A stretch of 64,000 nt of DNA from Companilactobacillus alimentarius DSM 20249 (GCF_002849895.1 NZ_CP018867.1:62001-126000), one strand, 5' to 3'. Counted from the stretch's first letter, positions 45,304-53,457 are shown. Translations and numbers: made by a program. Notes: generated by a model from the sequence alone, not told the origin.

Positions 45304-47271
45304 ATGAAAAAATCAATTAGAGGGAAATTATATTTATTTTTATTAGCTACCTTAATTTTTTGTACTTTTATCAGTTTTAAGGGAAATTCATTAACTGTTA
45401 AGGCTGATGATGAGACGGTAACACCATATGAAACGCCAAATTCTGATCCAATTGTCTTTTTGGGGATTTGGTTTACAAATGGATACTCATTGCAGCCTGA
45501 AACAGATTATTATACGCAGGTAGGTCAGTCAATTGTTGTTCATACTTCACCTGGGCGTTCAATTTGGACGACAATGATGGGATTAGCCGATTCACCACAT
45601 TATAGATGGTATAAATCAACTGACAGTGGCAAGAATTGGAGTGAAGTCTCTGAAAGTGATGGCGGTCACAGAATGAACTTTCCAATTACTCCAACAGAAA
45701 CAGGAACAACTTGGTATCAGCTAGATACGCAATATTACACATTGATAACTCCATGGGCAAAAACTCATATTTATTCTAAAGTAACAGCGGTTCACGTAAA
45801 AGATGCGGTCAATGCTACTAGTTTGAAAGTAAGCGCTGACGATAATTATATTTACAATGAATCTGATTCAGATTTGGCTCAGAATTATACATTTATTCAT
45901 GCGTACCCAACCCCATCGGATGCTACCGGTAAAATAACTTATTCTGTTGATAAGCCTGAGATTGCTGACTTTGCGGCCGATAGTGAGAATGGTGGTACAA
46001 CAAACGAATTGGTCGCTAAAGATGGTGCAACTGGTACTGTTCGTGTCACAGCGACGATGGAAAATCCCAACGGTTCAGAAACAAGTGGTTATGTCGATGT
46101 CAAAGTTGGTGGTGGACTTGATGATCAAACAGTTGATGTTGGAGACCCGGCAACCTTTAGCATGCACGGTAATATTGATGGAACCAATTCAAATACTAAT
46201 GGTAGTATCCAAATAAAATGGTACAAATACGATAAAGATGGAAATCAAACCACAGTAGCGACAAGTAGTGGCAGCAATTATAAAGATTATGCTGATTATA
46301 CAATTCCAAAAACTACTATGGACGATGATGGGACTCAATATCAAGCTAAGATAACTGTTTCATTATTGGGAGGACTTATTCAAACCGATAGTTTGACGAC
46401 TAATAAGGCAACGTTAACAGTTAAAAATGAACCGAAAGTTTCGATAACTGGAAAAGCTGTCAATAATACATATGATGATGGCAGTAATACTTCAAATACG
46501 TTGAATAAAGTTACTAATAAAGATGATGTTTCATACGAATATGATATAAAAGATAGCAAGAAACAATCCGTTCTAGATGGTGGTAGTTTTGTAATTCCAT
46601 TGCACAATGGAACAACTGTCAATAGCGTGGAATTAGACGGCAGTTCTTTGGCATCAAGTGAGTATACTGTTATCAGTGATTCTGATGGTAAAAAAGATTA
46701 TTTAGTTGTTAATGATATTAATTTCGACGCAGATACTCAGAGTCATTCGGTAAAAGTTGATACTACAGTATCAGGTATAACTGATAAAGAGCAATTTGAT
46801 TACACGCCTTATTACTATGGTAATGATTACAGTGGTACTGTTTATAAAACGGAAGCGGATAAGTATACAATCAATTATGTAAATGATAGTTTTAATGCCT
46901 CGGTAGATGATATTGATTTTGGCACTATAGCATCTTCAGAGACAAATACACTTTACTACCGTCAGGAAGATAACAATCTACCTAATAATACGATTGATAT
47001 TAGTGATCAAAGAAGAGATAAGAAGCCTATGAAAGTCTTTGTCGCCCAACCAGAGGCTCTGACAAATGGGATGGTTTTGCGTTATTACCAAAATGGCAAT
47101 TATACTAATCTATCAAGTAGCGATGTCTTGATTAAAAGTTTTGGTCAAGATGATACTGCTTCAATTGGTTGGAAAAAGGATGAAGGTATTTTGCTTTACG
47201 TAGGTAATACGACACCACTTGCCGGTAAATATACTACCCAATTGAATTGGACCTTTGAAGATAGTGTTTAG
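45304..47271 (+). CDS. Secreted surface protein with Ig-like domains and WxL-like C-terminus
   Basis: About 655 residues: signal peptide KKSIRGKLYLFLLATLIF... cut near VKADDE, then beta domains of bacterial Ig type (for example VGDPATFSMHGNIDG), and a C-terminal domain VDDIDFGTIASSETNTLYY ... GKYTTQLNWTFEDSV related to WxL domains but with WTF at the end. No LPXTG motif. The C-terminus is organised like that of the protein at 40074-42530, so both probably attach to the wall the same way. ATG 45304 follows GTGGAGG. Confidence 0.78.
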   Translation: MKKSIRGKLYLFLLATLIFCTFISFKGNSLTVKADDETVTPYETPNSDPIVFLGIWFTNGYSLQPETDYYTQVGQSIVVHTSPGRSIWTTMMGLADSPHYRWYKSTDSGKNWSEVSESDGGHRMNFPITPTETGTTWYQLDTQYYTLITPWAKTHIYSKVTAVHVKDAVNATSLKVSADDNYIYNESDSDLAQNYTFIHAYPTPSDATGKITYSVDKPEIADFAADSENGGTTNELVAKDGATGTVRVTATMENPNGSETSGYVDVKVGGGLDDQTVDVGDPATFSMHGNIDGTNSNTNGSIQIKWYKYDKDGNQTTVATSSGSNYKDYADYTIPKTTMDDDGTQYQAKITVSLLGGLIQTDSLTTNKATLTVKNEPKVSITGKAVNNTYDDGSNTSNTLNKVTNKDDVSYEYDIKDSKKQSVLDGGSFVIPLHNGTTVNSVELDGSSLASSEYTVISDSDGKKDYLVVNDINFDADTQSHSVKVDTTVSGITDKEQFDYTPYYYGNDYSGTVYKTEADKYTINYVNDSFNASVDDIDFGTIASSETNTLYYRQEDNNLPNNTIDISDQRRDKKPMKVFVAQPEALTNGMVLRYYQNGNYTNLSSSDVLIKSFGQDDTASIGWKKDEGILLYVGNTTPLAGKYTTQLNWTFEDSV

Positions 47272-47293
47272 ATGATTGTTTTATATTGAAAGG

Positions 47294-47330
47294 GAAGAAA
47301 TCAGATATTATTTGATTTCTTCTTTTTTTG
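47294..47330 (+). terminator. Terminator after the surface protein gene
   Basis: GAAGAAATCA and TGATTTCTTC arms with a T-rich tail of seven T. Confidence 0.85.
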
Positions 47331-47356
47331 TGCCAATAATAATTATTAATTGTTTT

Positions 47357-47385
47357 TTGACAAACAATATTATTAGATATATATT
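47357..47385 (+). promoter_or_regulatory. Promoter of the ABC exporter gene
   Basis: TTGACA (47357-47362), 17 bp, TATATT (47380-47385). The leader of about 70 nt also contains a 13-codon frame starting ATG 47401, whose reality is doubtful. Confidence 0.65.
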
Positions 47386-47458
47386 AATTAAATTAGAAAG
47401 ATGCAATATATATGCTTTGTTCTAAACGGAGATTATTTATAAAAAGGGGAGTCTTAAA

Positions 47459-49054
47459 ATGAAAAAATTTATAAGCAAACCACTTTTTCTTTTGGCGATT
47501 GTATTTAGTATTCTTGCGGGGTTGGAAACACCTTTCAACGTTATGACATATTCTTATATTTTTTATTTAATTAGTCATAAAAGTCTGAATCTTGTTTTCC
47601 CATCTATGATTATTATTATTTTATTGTATGGAGTATTTTGTATATTAGGTTATTTAAAGAGTGTCGTAATAAATAAAAATATATATTCAATCAACAATAA
47701 TATAAAGTACAATTATCTGACTAGTAAAATGTTTAATGTGAGTCCTGAAGATGATGACTTTGAATCAAAAAATCTGTCCTTTTTTATGAATGATCTAAAA
47801 TTGTTGGAGAACAATTATTGGAGACAAATTTTTAGGCTATTGGGTGGATTCATTACTACTTGTGCCACGTTGGCATATGCTTTGTACAATAATGTTTATA
47901 TTACGTTAATATTCTTATTATTTATGGTATTACCATCAATGGCACCAAAAATGTTCAGTAAATCTATTCAGAAGAAAACTAAAATATGGTCCAAAAGAAA
48001 TCAGAACTTATCTTCTGTAGTGAAAGACTTATTGCACGGTGCGCTACTTTTAAAGAGATATAAATCAACTTTAGGGTTTTCTGGGAAATTAAAGGGTTCT
48101 ATTTCGGAAATGGAAAATTCAAACGCTGAAATGAAGAATAGAATTTCACTTTCAAATAATTCAATATCATTTCTGTTATATTTATGTACTTATTTACCAA
48201 TTGGAATTGGAATTTACTTTACTATCAATGGCACAATAAATTTGGCTCAGTTCGTAGCAATTCAATATTCATCTTCTTGGATTCTTAATGGATTCAGCTC
48301 TATTATTCAGGGATGGAATACTATAAACAGTACTAAGGATATTAGAAATAAAATAGAATTATTACCTGAATATAAGAAAGATAATGATTCTGGAAATGAC
48401 GAGATCTTTAAAGAACTGGAAGTAAATAACGTTTCATTTTTATATACTAGTAAAAAGGTCTTTGAAAATATCTCATTTAAATTATTATCAGGTAGTAAAA
48501 TTTTAATAAAGGGAAAGTCAGGTATAGGAAAATCGACTTTACTCAGAATGATCCTTGGGGAAAAGAAACCTGTATTCGGGGAAATTACAGTTAATAATCA
48601 CCAATACAATAGTGATTTTGCTTATAATCTTTTTGGAGTAGTAGGCCAGAGTCCAATAATATTTGAAGATAGTATTAGAATGAATATCACTTTGGGCAAA
48701 CGTGATAGCAAGGATAATGAGGTTATTGATGCATTAAGAAAGTCGGGACTTGAAGAATTTGCTTCAAAAAAAGGAATTGATCTAAAAATAAATGAAAATG
48801 GACACAATTTATCTGGTGGTCAATTAAAACGAATAGAAATAGCTAGAGCTCTATTTTTCAATCGACAAGTTTTGTTAATTGACGAAGGCACAGCTTCATT
48901 AGATGAAGAGACGGCAAGTGAAATACATAAATCAATTTTGAGTAATAAGAATATATCTATAATAGAGGTGGATCACCACATATCAGAGGATATTAAGAAT
49001 CTATATAGTAATGTTTATGAATTGAAGAATAGTGGGCTTGTTGAACAAGGATAG
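47459..49054 (+). CDS. ABC exporter, fused permease and ATPase
   Basis: 531 residues: six membrane helices (about 1-290) then an ATPase domain with Walker A GKSGIGKST, signature NLSGGQLKR, Walker B VLLIDEGTASLDEE and the H-loop EVDHH. The Asp after Walker B is followed by E, so it should hydrolyse ATP. The transmembrane part is shorter and poorer in recognisable features than MsbA/LmrA types and looks like peptide or bacteriocin-related half-transporters. No peptidase C39 domain, so it would not process a double-glycine leader itself. Substrate unknown. Ribosome site AAAGGGGAG. Confidence 0.85.
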   Translation: MKKFISKPLFLLAIVFSILAGLETPFNVMTYSYIFYLISHKSLNLVFPSMIIIILLYGVFCILGYLKSVVINKNIYSINNNIKYNYLTSKMFNVSPEDDDFESKNLSFFMNDLKLLENNYWRQIFRLLGGFITTCATLAYALYNNVYITLIFLLFMVLPSMAPKMFSKSIQKKTKIWSKRNQNLSSVVKDLLHGALLLKRYKSTLGFSGKLKGSISEMENSNAEMKNRISLSNNSISFLLYLCTYLPIGIGIYFTINGTINLAQFVAIQYSSSWILNGFSSIIQGWNTINSTKDIRNKIELLPEYKKDNDSGNDEIFKELEVNNVSFLYTSKKVFENISFKLLSGSKILIKGKSGIGKSTLLRMILGEKKPVFGEITVNNHQYNSDFAYNLFGVVGQSPIIFEDSIRMNITLGKRDSKDNEVIDALRKSGLEEFASKKGIDLKINENGHNLSGGQLKRIEIARALFFNRQVLLIDEGTASLDEETASEIHKSILSNKNISIIEVDHHISEDIKNLYSNVYELKNSGLVEQG

Positions 49055-49070
49055 GATTATTGTTATTACT

Positions 49071-49146
49071 AAAAATGTTAATAATGGTAAAAAGCCACTA
49101 CATAATAAATATGATGGCAACTGCCCCAACCAGTAATATATTTATT
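49071..49146. repeat. 76-bp repeat, copy A (small hydrophobic peptide gene fragment)
   Basis: Aligns without gaps to 49945-50020; the core around GCCCCAACCAGTAATATA is identical. On the minus strand both encode the INILLVGAVAI stretch. Confidence 0.85.
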
Positions 49147-49172
49147 TTAAAATCTAAATTAAATTTGACCAT
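49098..49172 (-). CDS. Small hydrophobic peptide, toxin-like (24 residues)
   Basis: ATG 49172 preceded by AAGGAG at 8 bases; 24 residues with a charged start (MVKFNLDFK) and a hydrophobic helix (INILLVGAVAIIFIM), ended by TAG. In copy B of the repeat the same position is TGG, and the frame runs on for a further WFFCVINIFG. This copy is therefore probably a truncated version of a longer membrane peptide. Looks like a type I toxin or similar membrane peptide, but no family is recognised. Confidence 0.4.
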   Translation of the reverse strand: MVKFNLDFKINILLVGAVAIIFIM

Positions 49173-49217
49173 AATAAGAACTCCTTGGTTTGATTTCATG
49201 TCCAAACTAAGGGATTC

Positions 49218-49260
49218 ACTTCACTTAAATAATTTAGATGTGAGGCGTTTTTATTATGTC
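49218..49260 (+). terminator. Terminator downstream of the ABC exporter
   Basis: CACTTCAC pairs with GTGAGGCG (one mismatch, one G-U) around an AT-rich loop, then TTTTTATT. It can end the exporter mRNA and any plus-strand RNA antisense to the small peptide gene. Confidence 0.5.
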
Positions 49261-49355
49261 TGTGATTAATTATATTAAATAACCATAAAAGGGGCTCGTA
49301 CGTTCGCATGGTGTTTTAAAATGTATATTTAAATTAATTAAAATAATCAAATTTG

Positions 49356-49515
49356 ATGTATATAAAGTGATGTACCTGTTATAATATGGATGTACAAAAA
49401 AGAGGGATGCTCGAACACCCCCCAGATAGCCCGTTTAAGACGGTGACTACTTAAGTTTTAATAATAGTTCAATAACCGTTAACTCAGCCAAAAGTTAGGA
49501 CGGTTATTTTTTTTG
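49356..49515 (+). ncRNA. Putative antitoxin RNA antisense to the toxin 3' end
   Basis: A plus-strand promoter is seen with TGTATA, 17 bp, TATAAT (-10 near 49379-49384); transcription would start near 49391. A terminator follows: AACCGTTAACT ... AGTTAGGACGGTT with T8 (49472-49514), overlapping the last codons of the minus-strand toxin. An RNA of about 120 nt would be antisense to the toxin 3' end and its trailer. It holds no convincing ORF. This is the layout of TxpA/Fst-type type I systems. Confidence 0.6.
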
Positions 49516-49587
49516 ATTAAAATTGAGTATTAGAACTACCAACGTTGCAAAAGAAATCATCAACGTTAAAGCTTGGTAAACACTCAT
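49504..49587 (-). CDS. Putative holin-like / TxpA-family small toxin (27 residues)
   Basis: 27 residues starting MSVYQALTLMISFA, a hydrophobic helix, and ending NFNQKK. The start resembles TxpA/BsrG-type toxins (MSTYESLMVMIGFA as remembered) and the putative holin-like toxin family of lactobacilli. The ribosome site GAAAGGA precedes ATG 49587. The stop is in the antisense terminator. A leader ORF ends 2 bases upstream. It would depolarise the membrane if over-produced (established for the family, inferred here). Confidence 0.75.
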   Translation of the reverse strand: MSVYQALTLMISFATLVVLILNFNQKK

Positions 49588-49589
49588 GG

Positions 49590-49628
49590 TTATCCTTTCG
49601 AGAGGTAAAGCCACTTTATTAATCTCAT
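49590..49628 (-). CDS. 12-codon leader ORF coupled to the toxin gene
   Basis: ATG 49628, product MRLIKWLYLSKG, stop TAA 49590, two bases before the toxin ATG. It has a good ribosome site (GAGGTGAT, 5 bases upstream), stronger than that of the toxin, whose own site lies inside this ORF. This suggests translational coupling, as in mok/hok. Whether it is translated is not known. Confidence 0.45.
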   Translation of the reverse strand: MRLIKWLYLSKG

Positions 49629-49716
49629 AAGGCATCACCTCACATCATCATGAAGTTAGCCACCGCCATTAACTTGCTATCGTTAATATTATCTAATATC
49701 AATCGGATCAATGAAA

Positions 49717-49760
49717 GCTATTTATCAGAATCTTAAAAGATAAATGGCTTTTTTGTTTAA
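49717..49760 (+). terminator. Hairpin with U-tract in the toxin region
   Basis: AGCTATTTATC pairs with GATAAATGGCT (one G-U), followed by TTTTTTG on the plus strand. It lies upstream of the toxin promoter and its partner transcript is unclear. The stretch 49761-49944 holds only AT-rich sequence and a GGGGTGTA-CATCGTA-TACACCCC hairpin near 49823. Confidence 0.5.
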
Positions 49761-49938
49761 TATTGATAACAAATGCTAACTTTTATATATATAAAGTTGC
49801 AACCTTAAATATATGTAACTAGGGGTGTACATCGTATACACCCCAAATAACATACTTTAAAAATATCTAGGGAATTATTTTGAGAATACTACATAATACT
49901 ACATTTTACTTGTTACTCATTTTTGACCCAAAGATTCA

Positions 49939-50019
49939 TTATCCAAAAATGTTAATGACGCAAAAAAACCACCACATAAGAAATGTGATGGCAACCGCCC
50001 CAACCAGTAATATATTTAT
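49939..50019 (-). pseudogene. Decayed copy of the small hydrophobic peptide gene
   Basis: The reading frame matches the peptide at 49098-49172 (INILLVGAVAI) and continues WWFFCVINIFG to TAA 49939, but has no ATG, GTG or TTG at the expected place; the codon there is ATA and an in-frame TAA lies ten codons upstream. Confidence 0.55.
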
Positions 50020-50020
50020 T
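49945..50020. repeat. 76-bp repeat, copy B
   Basis: Gap-free partner of 49071-49146. The two copies are 800 bp apart in the same orientation and flank the toxin module. Confidence 0.85.
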
Positions 50021-50249
50021 CTTTGACTACCAAAAAGGTGTTATAAGATGATTCTTAAAATTATCAAAATAAAGAAAAAATCAGTTATATCAATGCTTGC
50101 ACCCAATAACGGTTGTACGATAAATAGAGTTGATAGGCATTTTTATTTTAAAATAGAATCCCATATCCTGCTTCCACTATTTATTTTAAAAATTGATTGC
50201 ACTTTTGATTGACATATTCGTGAAATAATATGAAACGGTTTGAAATTGA
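50021..50249. other. Gene-poor stretch with a degenerate copy of the tmRNA terminator
   Basis: Between the peptide remnant and ssrA. The segment 50072-50112 (AGAAAAAATCAGTTATATCA...GCTT) closely resembles the ssrA terminator region at about 50258-50290 (AGAAAAAAGCCAGTCATATCA...GCTT) but the pairing arm is degraded. A 54-codon frame 50048-50212 exists but has no recognisable product and I do not call it a gene. Confidence 0.5.
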
Positions 50250-50302
50250 GAAAAGAAAAAAGCCAGTCATATCAAGGCTTTTAGGCCTTAATACAACTGA
50301 CT
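50250..50302 (-). terminator. ssrA terminator
   Basis: On the minus strand a long stem TCAGTCA...TAT-AAGGC pairs with GCCTT-ATA...TGACTGG around CTAAAA, followed by a T6 tract. Confidence 0.8.
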
Positions 50303-50315
50303 GAAATCTACTTTA

Positions 50316-50677
50316 TGGAGGTGAGGGGAATTGAACCCCTGTCCAAGCATAATGCTATGCAAGCTTCTACACTCATAGTTGTATCATTTAAAGTTTCGCT
50401 ACTATGAACGCCATACAACCAGGCTAGCCACAGTAGCTATCCTGATAATCTCTTTTCAACTATTCAGAATGCACAGTTGAACGTAGCCCAATTAATTTGA
50501 GACCCATTTCCAACCCTTGGGCGAAACTAGAATGGATCACGCTTAGACTGTTTTTAGGCAGCTAATGCGTAAGAATTATTATTTTTTGCAGTTATAATAA
50601 ACTGTGTGTTTTAAAGGGACACAAGGCCCTAAGTGCGGCTCACACGCTACTACACATGTCGAATCCAGAACACCCCC
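50316..50677 (-). ncRNA. ssrA: Transfer-messenger RNA (tmRNA)
   Basis: The 5' end GGGGGTGTTCTGGATTCGAC and the 3' end GGGTTCAATTCCCCTCACCTCCA form the tRNA-like part, with 7-bp acceptor pairing and encoded CCA. The tag frame on the minus strand (50589 to stop 50554) reads AKNNNSYALAA. It rescues stalled ribosomes and marks the aborted protein for proteolysis. The length of about 362 nt is normal. Confidence 0.97.
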
Positions 50678-50693
50678 ATGGTGTCCAACTAAT

Positions 50694-50722
50694 ATACTAT
50701 CTAACTTTGGATAATTAGGCAA
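50694..50722 (-). promoter_or_regulatory. ssrA promoter
   Basis: On the minus strand TTGCCT (50722-50717), 17 bp, TAGTAT (50699-50694); the start would lie about 10-15 bases before the mature 5' end. Confidence 0.6.
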
Positions 50723-50819
50723 GTTATATGTTTTAAATTATTGAAAATAGCAATACATTTATGATGCTACTTTTCATTATTATTGTTAAAATACAGGGTG
50801 TAGATGGAGGTATTGAAAA

Positions 50820-51467
50820 TTGAATGAAAATGAAAGGAAACCATTTTACAAGAGAAATTGGTTCTGGATCACGATTCTTTCGATTATAGTAGTAGTTTCA
50901 GCTACAACTTATGTTGCTAATTATGCTTTTTATCAAGATAAGGCGGACCAGACCACCTTGAGACAAAGAAAGAGTCAGTCATTAAAGAAAAAGGCTGAGA
51001 AGAGTCCTTCATTAATTACAAAGTACAATTCTATTAAAACGGGGCGTGAAGGTTATTCTAAACGTACCATCTATAAACTTTTGGGAAATCCTAAAGAGTC
51101 ACAATTAATTGATCCTGAAGGTCAAATTGAAAATGTTACTTGGAATGGCACTGATAATAATAATGAAGTGATGATTCAAATTACCTTTGAAAAAAATAAA
51201 GCGCAAGCTAAATCAATTCAGGGGCTAGATATCGACCGTGAAAATAGTTTAACTTTAGTAGATTATAATAAAATTGCGGATGGCGACGGTTATAATCGGG
51301 TTATAGATGTATTAGGTGAACCAGATGATTATTCAGATATGAATGGGATTAGAACTTTGACGTATGTATCTGATTTATCAGAATTAGATCCGACTCAAAA
51401 TGCTTCTATTCAAATAAAATTATCGAATAATCAAGTGATTTCTAAATCGCAAATTAATGTAAAATAA
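50820..51467 (+). CDS. Membrane-anchored protein with two BLIP/DUF3862-like repeats
   Basis: 215 residues. The N-terminus has a membrane helix (NWFWITILSIIVVVSATTYVA), then an extracytoplasmic region with two similar units: YNSIKTGREGYSKRTIYKLLGNPKES ... and YNKIADGDGYNRVIDVLGEPDDY .... This is the fold pattern of beta-lactamase-inhibitor-like DUF3862 proteins common in lactic acid bacteria. Function unknown. Start TTG 50820, 9 bases after GGAGG. Confidence 0.75.
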   Translation: MNENERKPFYKRNWFWITILSIIVVVSATTYVANYAFYQDKADQTTLRQRKSQSLKKKAEKSPSLITKYNSIKTGREGYSKRTIYKLLGNPKESQLIDPEGQIENVTWNGTDNNNEVMIQITFEKNKAQAKSIQGLDIDRENSLTLVDYNKIADGDGYNRVIDVLGEPDDYSDMNGIRTLTYVSDLSELDPTQNASIQIKLSNNQVISKSQINVK

Positions 51468-51516
51468 AAAAGATGCCTATGTCAAAACAGTGAATGCTTT
51501 GATATGGGCGTCTTTT
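51468..51516. terminator. Bidirectional terminator
   Basis: AAAAGATGCCTATGTCAAA pairs with TTTGATATGGGCGTCTTTT (two G-U), flanked by A and T runs; it lies between converging genes. Confidence 0.85.
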
Positions 51517-52117
51517 ACTGTGCAATGTGTCGTTTGTGAAAAATACCGAATGCCTTGATGGCTAGACTGGAGATGCCAACTGACATGACAGCTAAGAAGA
51601 ATGAAACTATGTCAGTTAAAGCAATATTTCCTAAACAAACGAAGCCATCAATAATGAATAAACTAATGTATTTGTCGACACCAAAGTTTTTATGAATAAT
51701 CATTGGTGGAACAGTGGTCCCTCCACTAGACATGTTGAGGGTATATAGAATTGCAAGACCAATGCCAAAAATTACACTTCCTACTATTATAGAGATAACT
51801 CTACTTTGAAGAATTAAGTTATAAACTGGTGTGATATATAACAGTAACGGAAGTACGAAACTTCCAATTGCTAATTTAATGGTGGTTTGTCGATCTAAAT
51901 GTATGTAAGCCAGTACTAACATCACAATATTTATGACAAGAACCGAGATGAATGTTGGGATTTTCCATCCTGCCTGTAGCAAGATGGCGATACCTGTGGC
52001 ACCACCAGCCGCTATACTATGCGGTTCGAAGAACATATTAAGACTAAATGCGATAAGTTCCAAAGCAACTAACATTATTAGTAGTTTTGCGGACGTTCTC
52101 TTTTTATTATTCTTCAT
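51515..52117 (-). CDS. YitT/YczE-family membrane protein, short form
   Basis: 200 residues with about five or six membrane helices and the YitT-type features FFEPHSIAAGGATGIAILLQ and MSSGGTTVPPMIIHKNFG. Typical YitT proteins have a further C-terminal DUF2179 domain; this one stops after the membrane region. Function unknown in all members. Confidence 0.82.
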   Translation of the reverse strand: MKNNKKRTSAKLLIMLVALELIAFSLNMFFEPHSIAAGGATGIAILLQAGWKIPTFISVLVINIVMLVLAYIHLDRQTTIKLAIGSFVLPLLLYITPVYNLILQSRVISIIVGSVIFGIGLAILYTLNMSSGGTTVPPMIIHKNFGVDKYISLFIIDGFVCLGNIALTDIVSFFLAVMSVGISSLAIKAFGIFHKRHIAQ

Positions 52118-52251
52118 ATATAAAACTATATCATGAATATATTGTTATAGCAATAAAAGTATCCGATACCTAAATATAAGAACAAGCTTTCGCATGTTTC
52201 ATGAATGTTACTAAAATTACATTATCATCCTAAAATGTAACTTTGCGGTCG

Positions 52252-52279
52252 TTGTCATGTAATACTGAGCTGTTAGTAT
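52252..52279 (+). promoter_or_regulatory. Promoter of the LysM protein gene
   Basis: TTGTCA (52252-52257), 16 bp, TAGTAT (52274-52279). TGTAAC and TGTAAT hexamers occur upstream, but not in the spacing of a WalR site. Confidence 0.5.
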
Positions 52280-52331
52280 AGCACCATAGCAATGAGAGCT
52301 AAACAATAAAAAATAAGGATGTAATTAATTC

Positions 52332-53090
52332 ATGAAAAAAGTTTTATCTATCGCTTTATTAAGTACAGTAGCATTAGCAGGGGTATTCACTTCAACAAAT
52401 ACTGCTCAAGCCGCAGTTTCAACTGGTAACAATAAGGTACAAGTTGAAAAGGGTGATACTTACAAGAGCATTGCTGAAGCTAACGGAATTAGTATTTCCG
52501 CTCTTGAACAAGCAAACGGCCGTGAAGTTGGCGGATTTGACTTGATTTTCCCAGGAGAAACAATTACCTTACCTAGTGCCACAACAAACACAAGTGCAAA
52601 TACAGATACAACAAATAATAATTCAAATACACAAGCAACAACACAAGCAGCACAAGCACAACCAACAACTGATACTCAATCTGCTACAACAACAGATAAC
52701 ACTGCTCAAGCAACACAACAAAGTGCTACTCAAAATACTCAAAGTACACAGAGTTCACAAAATACTAGTGCCACAACACAAGCTAGTCAAACTGCAAGTA
52801 CAAGCACTACTTCAACATCAACTTCTAGTGGTACCTTCAAGATCAGTTTCTATGATCCATCTGTTTTAGGATCAAATATGGGTTATAGTGGTGTCGCTGC
52901 TAATCTTTCAGTCTTCCCTAAGGGTACACAATTGAAGATTACTTTAGCTGACGGTACAGTATTGTACAGAACAGTTAATGATACAGGAACATTTGCTAAC
53001 TCAAACTCACAACAATTAGATGTTGCTATGCCTAGTTCATCAATTCCATCATATGGTGTTACAACAGCTTCTGTTGAAGTTATTTCTTAA
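52332..53090 (+). CDS. Secreted LysM protein with 3D/double-psi barrel C-terminus
   Basis: 252 residues. Signal peptide MKKVLSIALLSTVALAGVF... cut near AQAAVS. A LysM domain at about 35-80 (VQVEKGDTYKSIAEANGIS) binds peptidoglycan; then a ~90-residue Thr/Gln/Ser linker; and a C-terminal domain (about 170-252: FKISFYDPSVLGSNMGYSGVA ... YRTVNDTGTFANS ... QQLDVAMPS) of the 3D/RlpA-like type, with D in VNDTG. This is a wall-bound protein of the kind seen in lactobacilli; whether it cuts glycan is not known. Confidence 0.88.
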   Translation: MKKVLSIALLSTVALAGVFTSTNTAQAAVSTGNNKVQVEKGDTYKSIAEANGISISALEQANGREVGGFDLIFPGETITLPSATTNTSANTDTTNNNSNTQATTQAAQAQPTTDTQSATTTDNTAQATQQSATQNTQSTQSSQNTSATTQASQTASTSTTSTSTSSGTFKISFYDPSVLGSNMGYSGVAANLSVFPKGTQLKITLADGTVLYRTVNDTGTFANSNSQQLDVAMPSSSIPSYGVTTASVEVIS

Positions 53091-53124
53091 TTAGAAAAAA
53101 ATAATTTAATATTTAAGTATTAAT

Positions 53125-53168
53125 GATAGTCATAGCAATCACAAATTGTGATTGTTGTGGCTATTTTT
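53125..53168 (+). terminator. Terminator after the LysM gene
   Basis: ATAGTCATAGCAATCACAA pairs with TTGTGATTGTTGTGGCTAT (two G-U), followed by TTTTTG. From here to 53422 I see only AT-rich sequence without gene signals. Confidence 0.85.
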
Positions 53169-53422
53169 GTGGACAATCTTCCTTAGATTAAAGTAGCGTC
53201 TTTTTAATAAAGTCTTAATTTTATAATATAAAAATATGTAAAATAGAAATTTTGTAATTTTTTTATTTTCAAAATAATATCAATTAACCGTTATAAAATC
53301 CGTAACGACGGTCTTTAAGAAACATTATTAAATAGGCGTTTTGCTAAATAACATGTTATAAATGACACTTGGCATAAAAAAGTAAAATTAGAATGTTACT
53401 AAAAAAAGTTCATTTTTATTGA

Positions 53423-53451
53423 TTGACATTTTAAAAATTAGATTGTATTAT
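53423..53451 (+). promoter_or_regulatory. Promoter of the methionine uptake operon
   Basis: TTGACA (53423-53428), 17 bp, TATTAT (53446-53451); transcription would start near 53458, at the base of the T-box leader. Confidence 0.8.
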
Positions 53452-53457
53452 CTAACC

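Noticed and set aside
47401..47442. 13-codon leader ORF before the ABC exporter
   Set aside because: Poor ribosome site spacing and no resemblance to known leader peptides.
49060..49269. 69-residue ORF on the plus strand downstream of the ABC exporter
   Set aside because: No ribosome site and no family; it is the antisense of the repeat that encodes the small hydrophobic peptide.
50048..50212. 54-codon ORF upstream of ssrA
   Set aside because: Starts in the degenerate terminator copy; amino-acid content looks like translated non-coding DNA.
52200..52275. WalR-type direct repeats before the LysM gene
   Set aside because: TGTAAC/TGTAAT hexamers are present but not with the 5-bp spacing that WalR needs.
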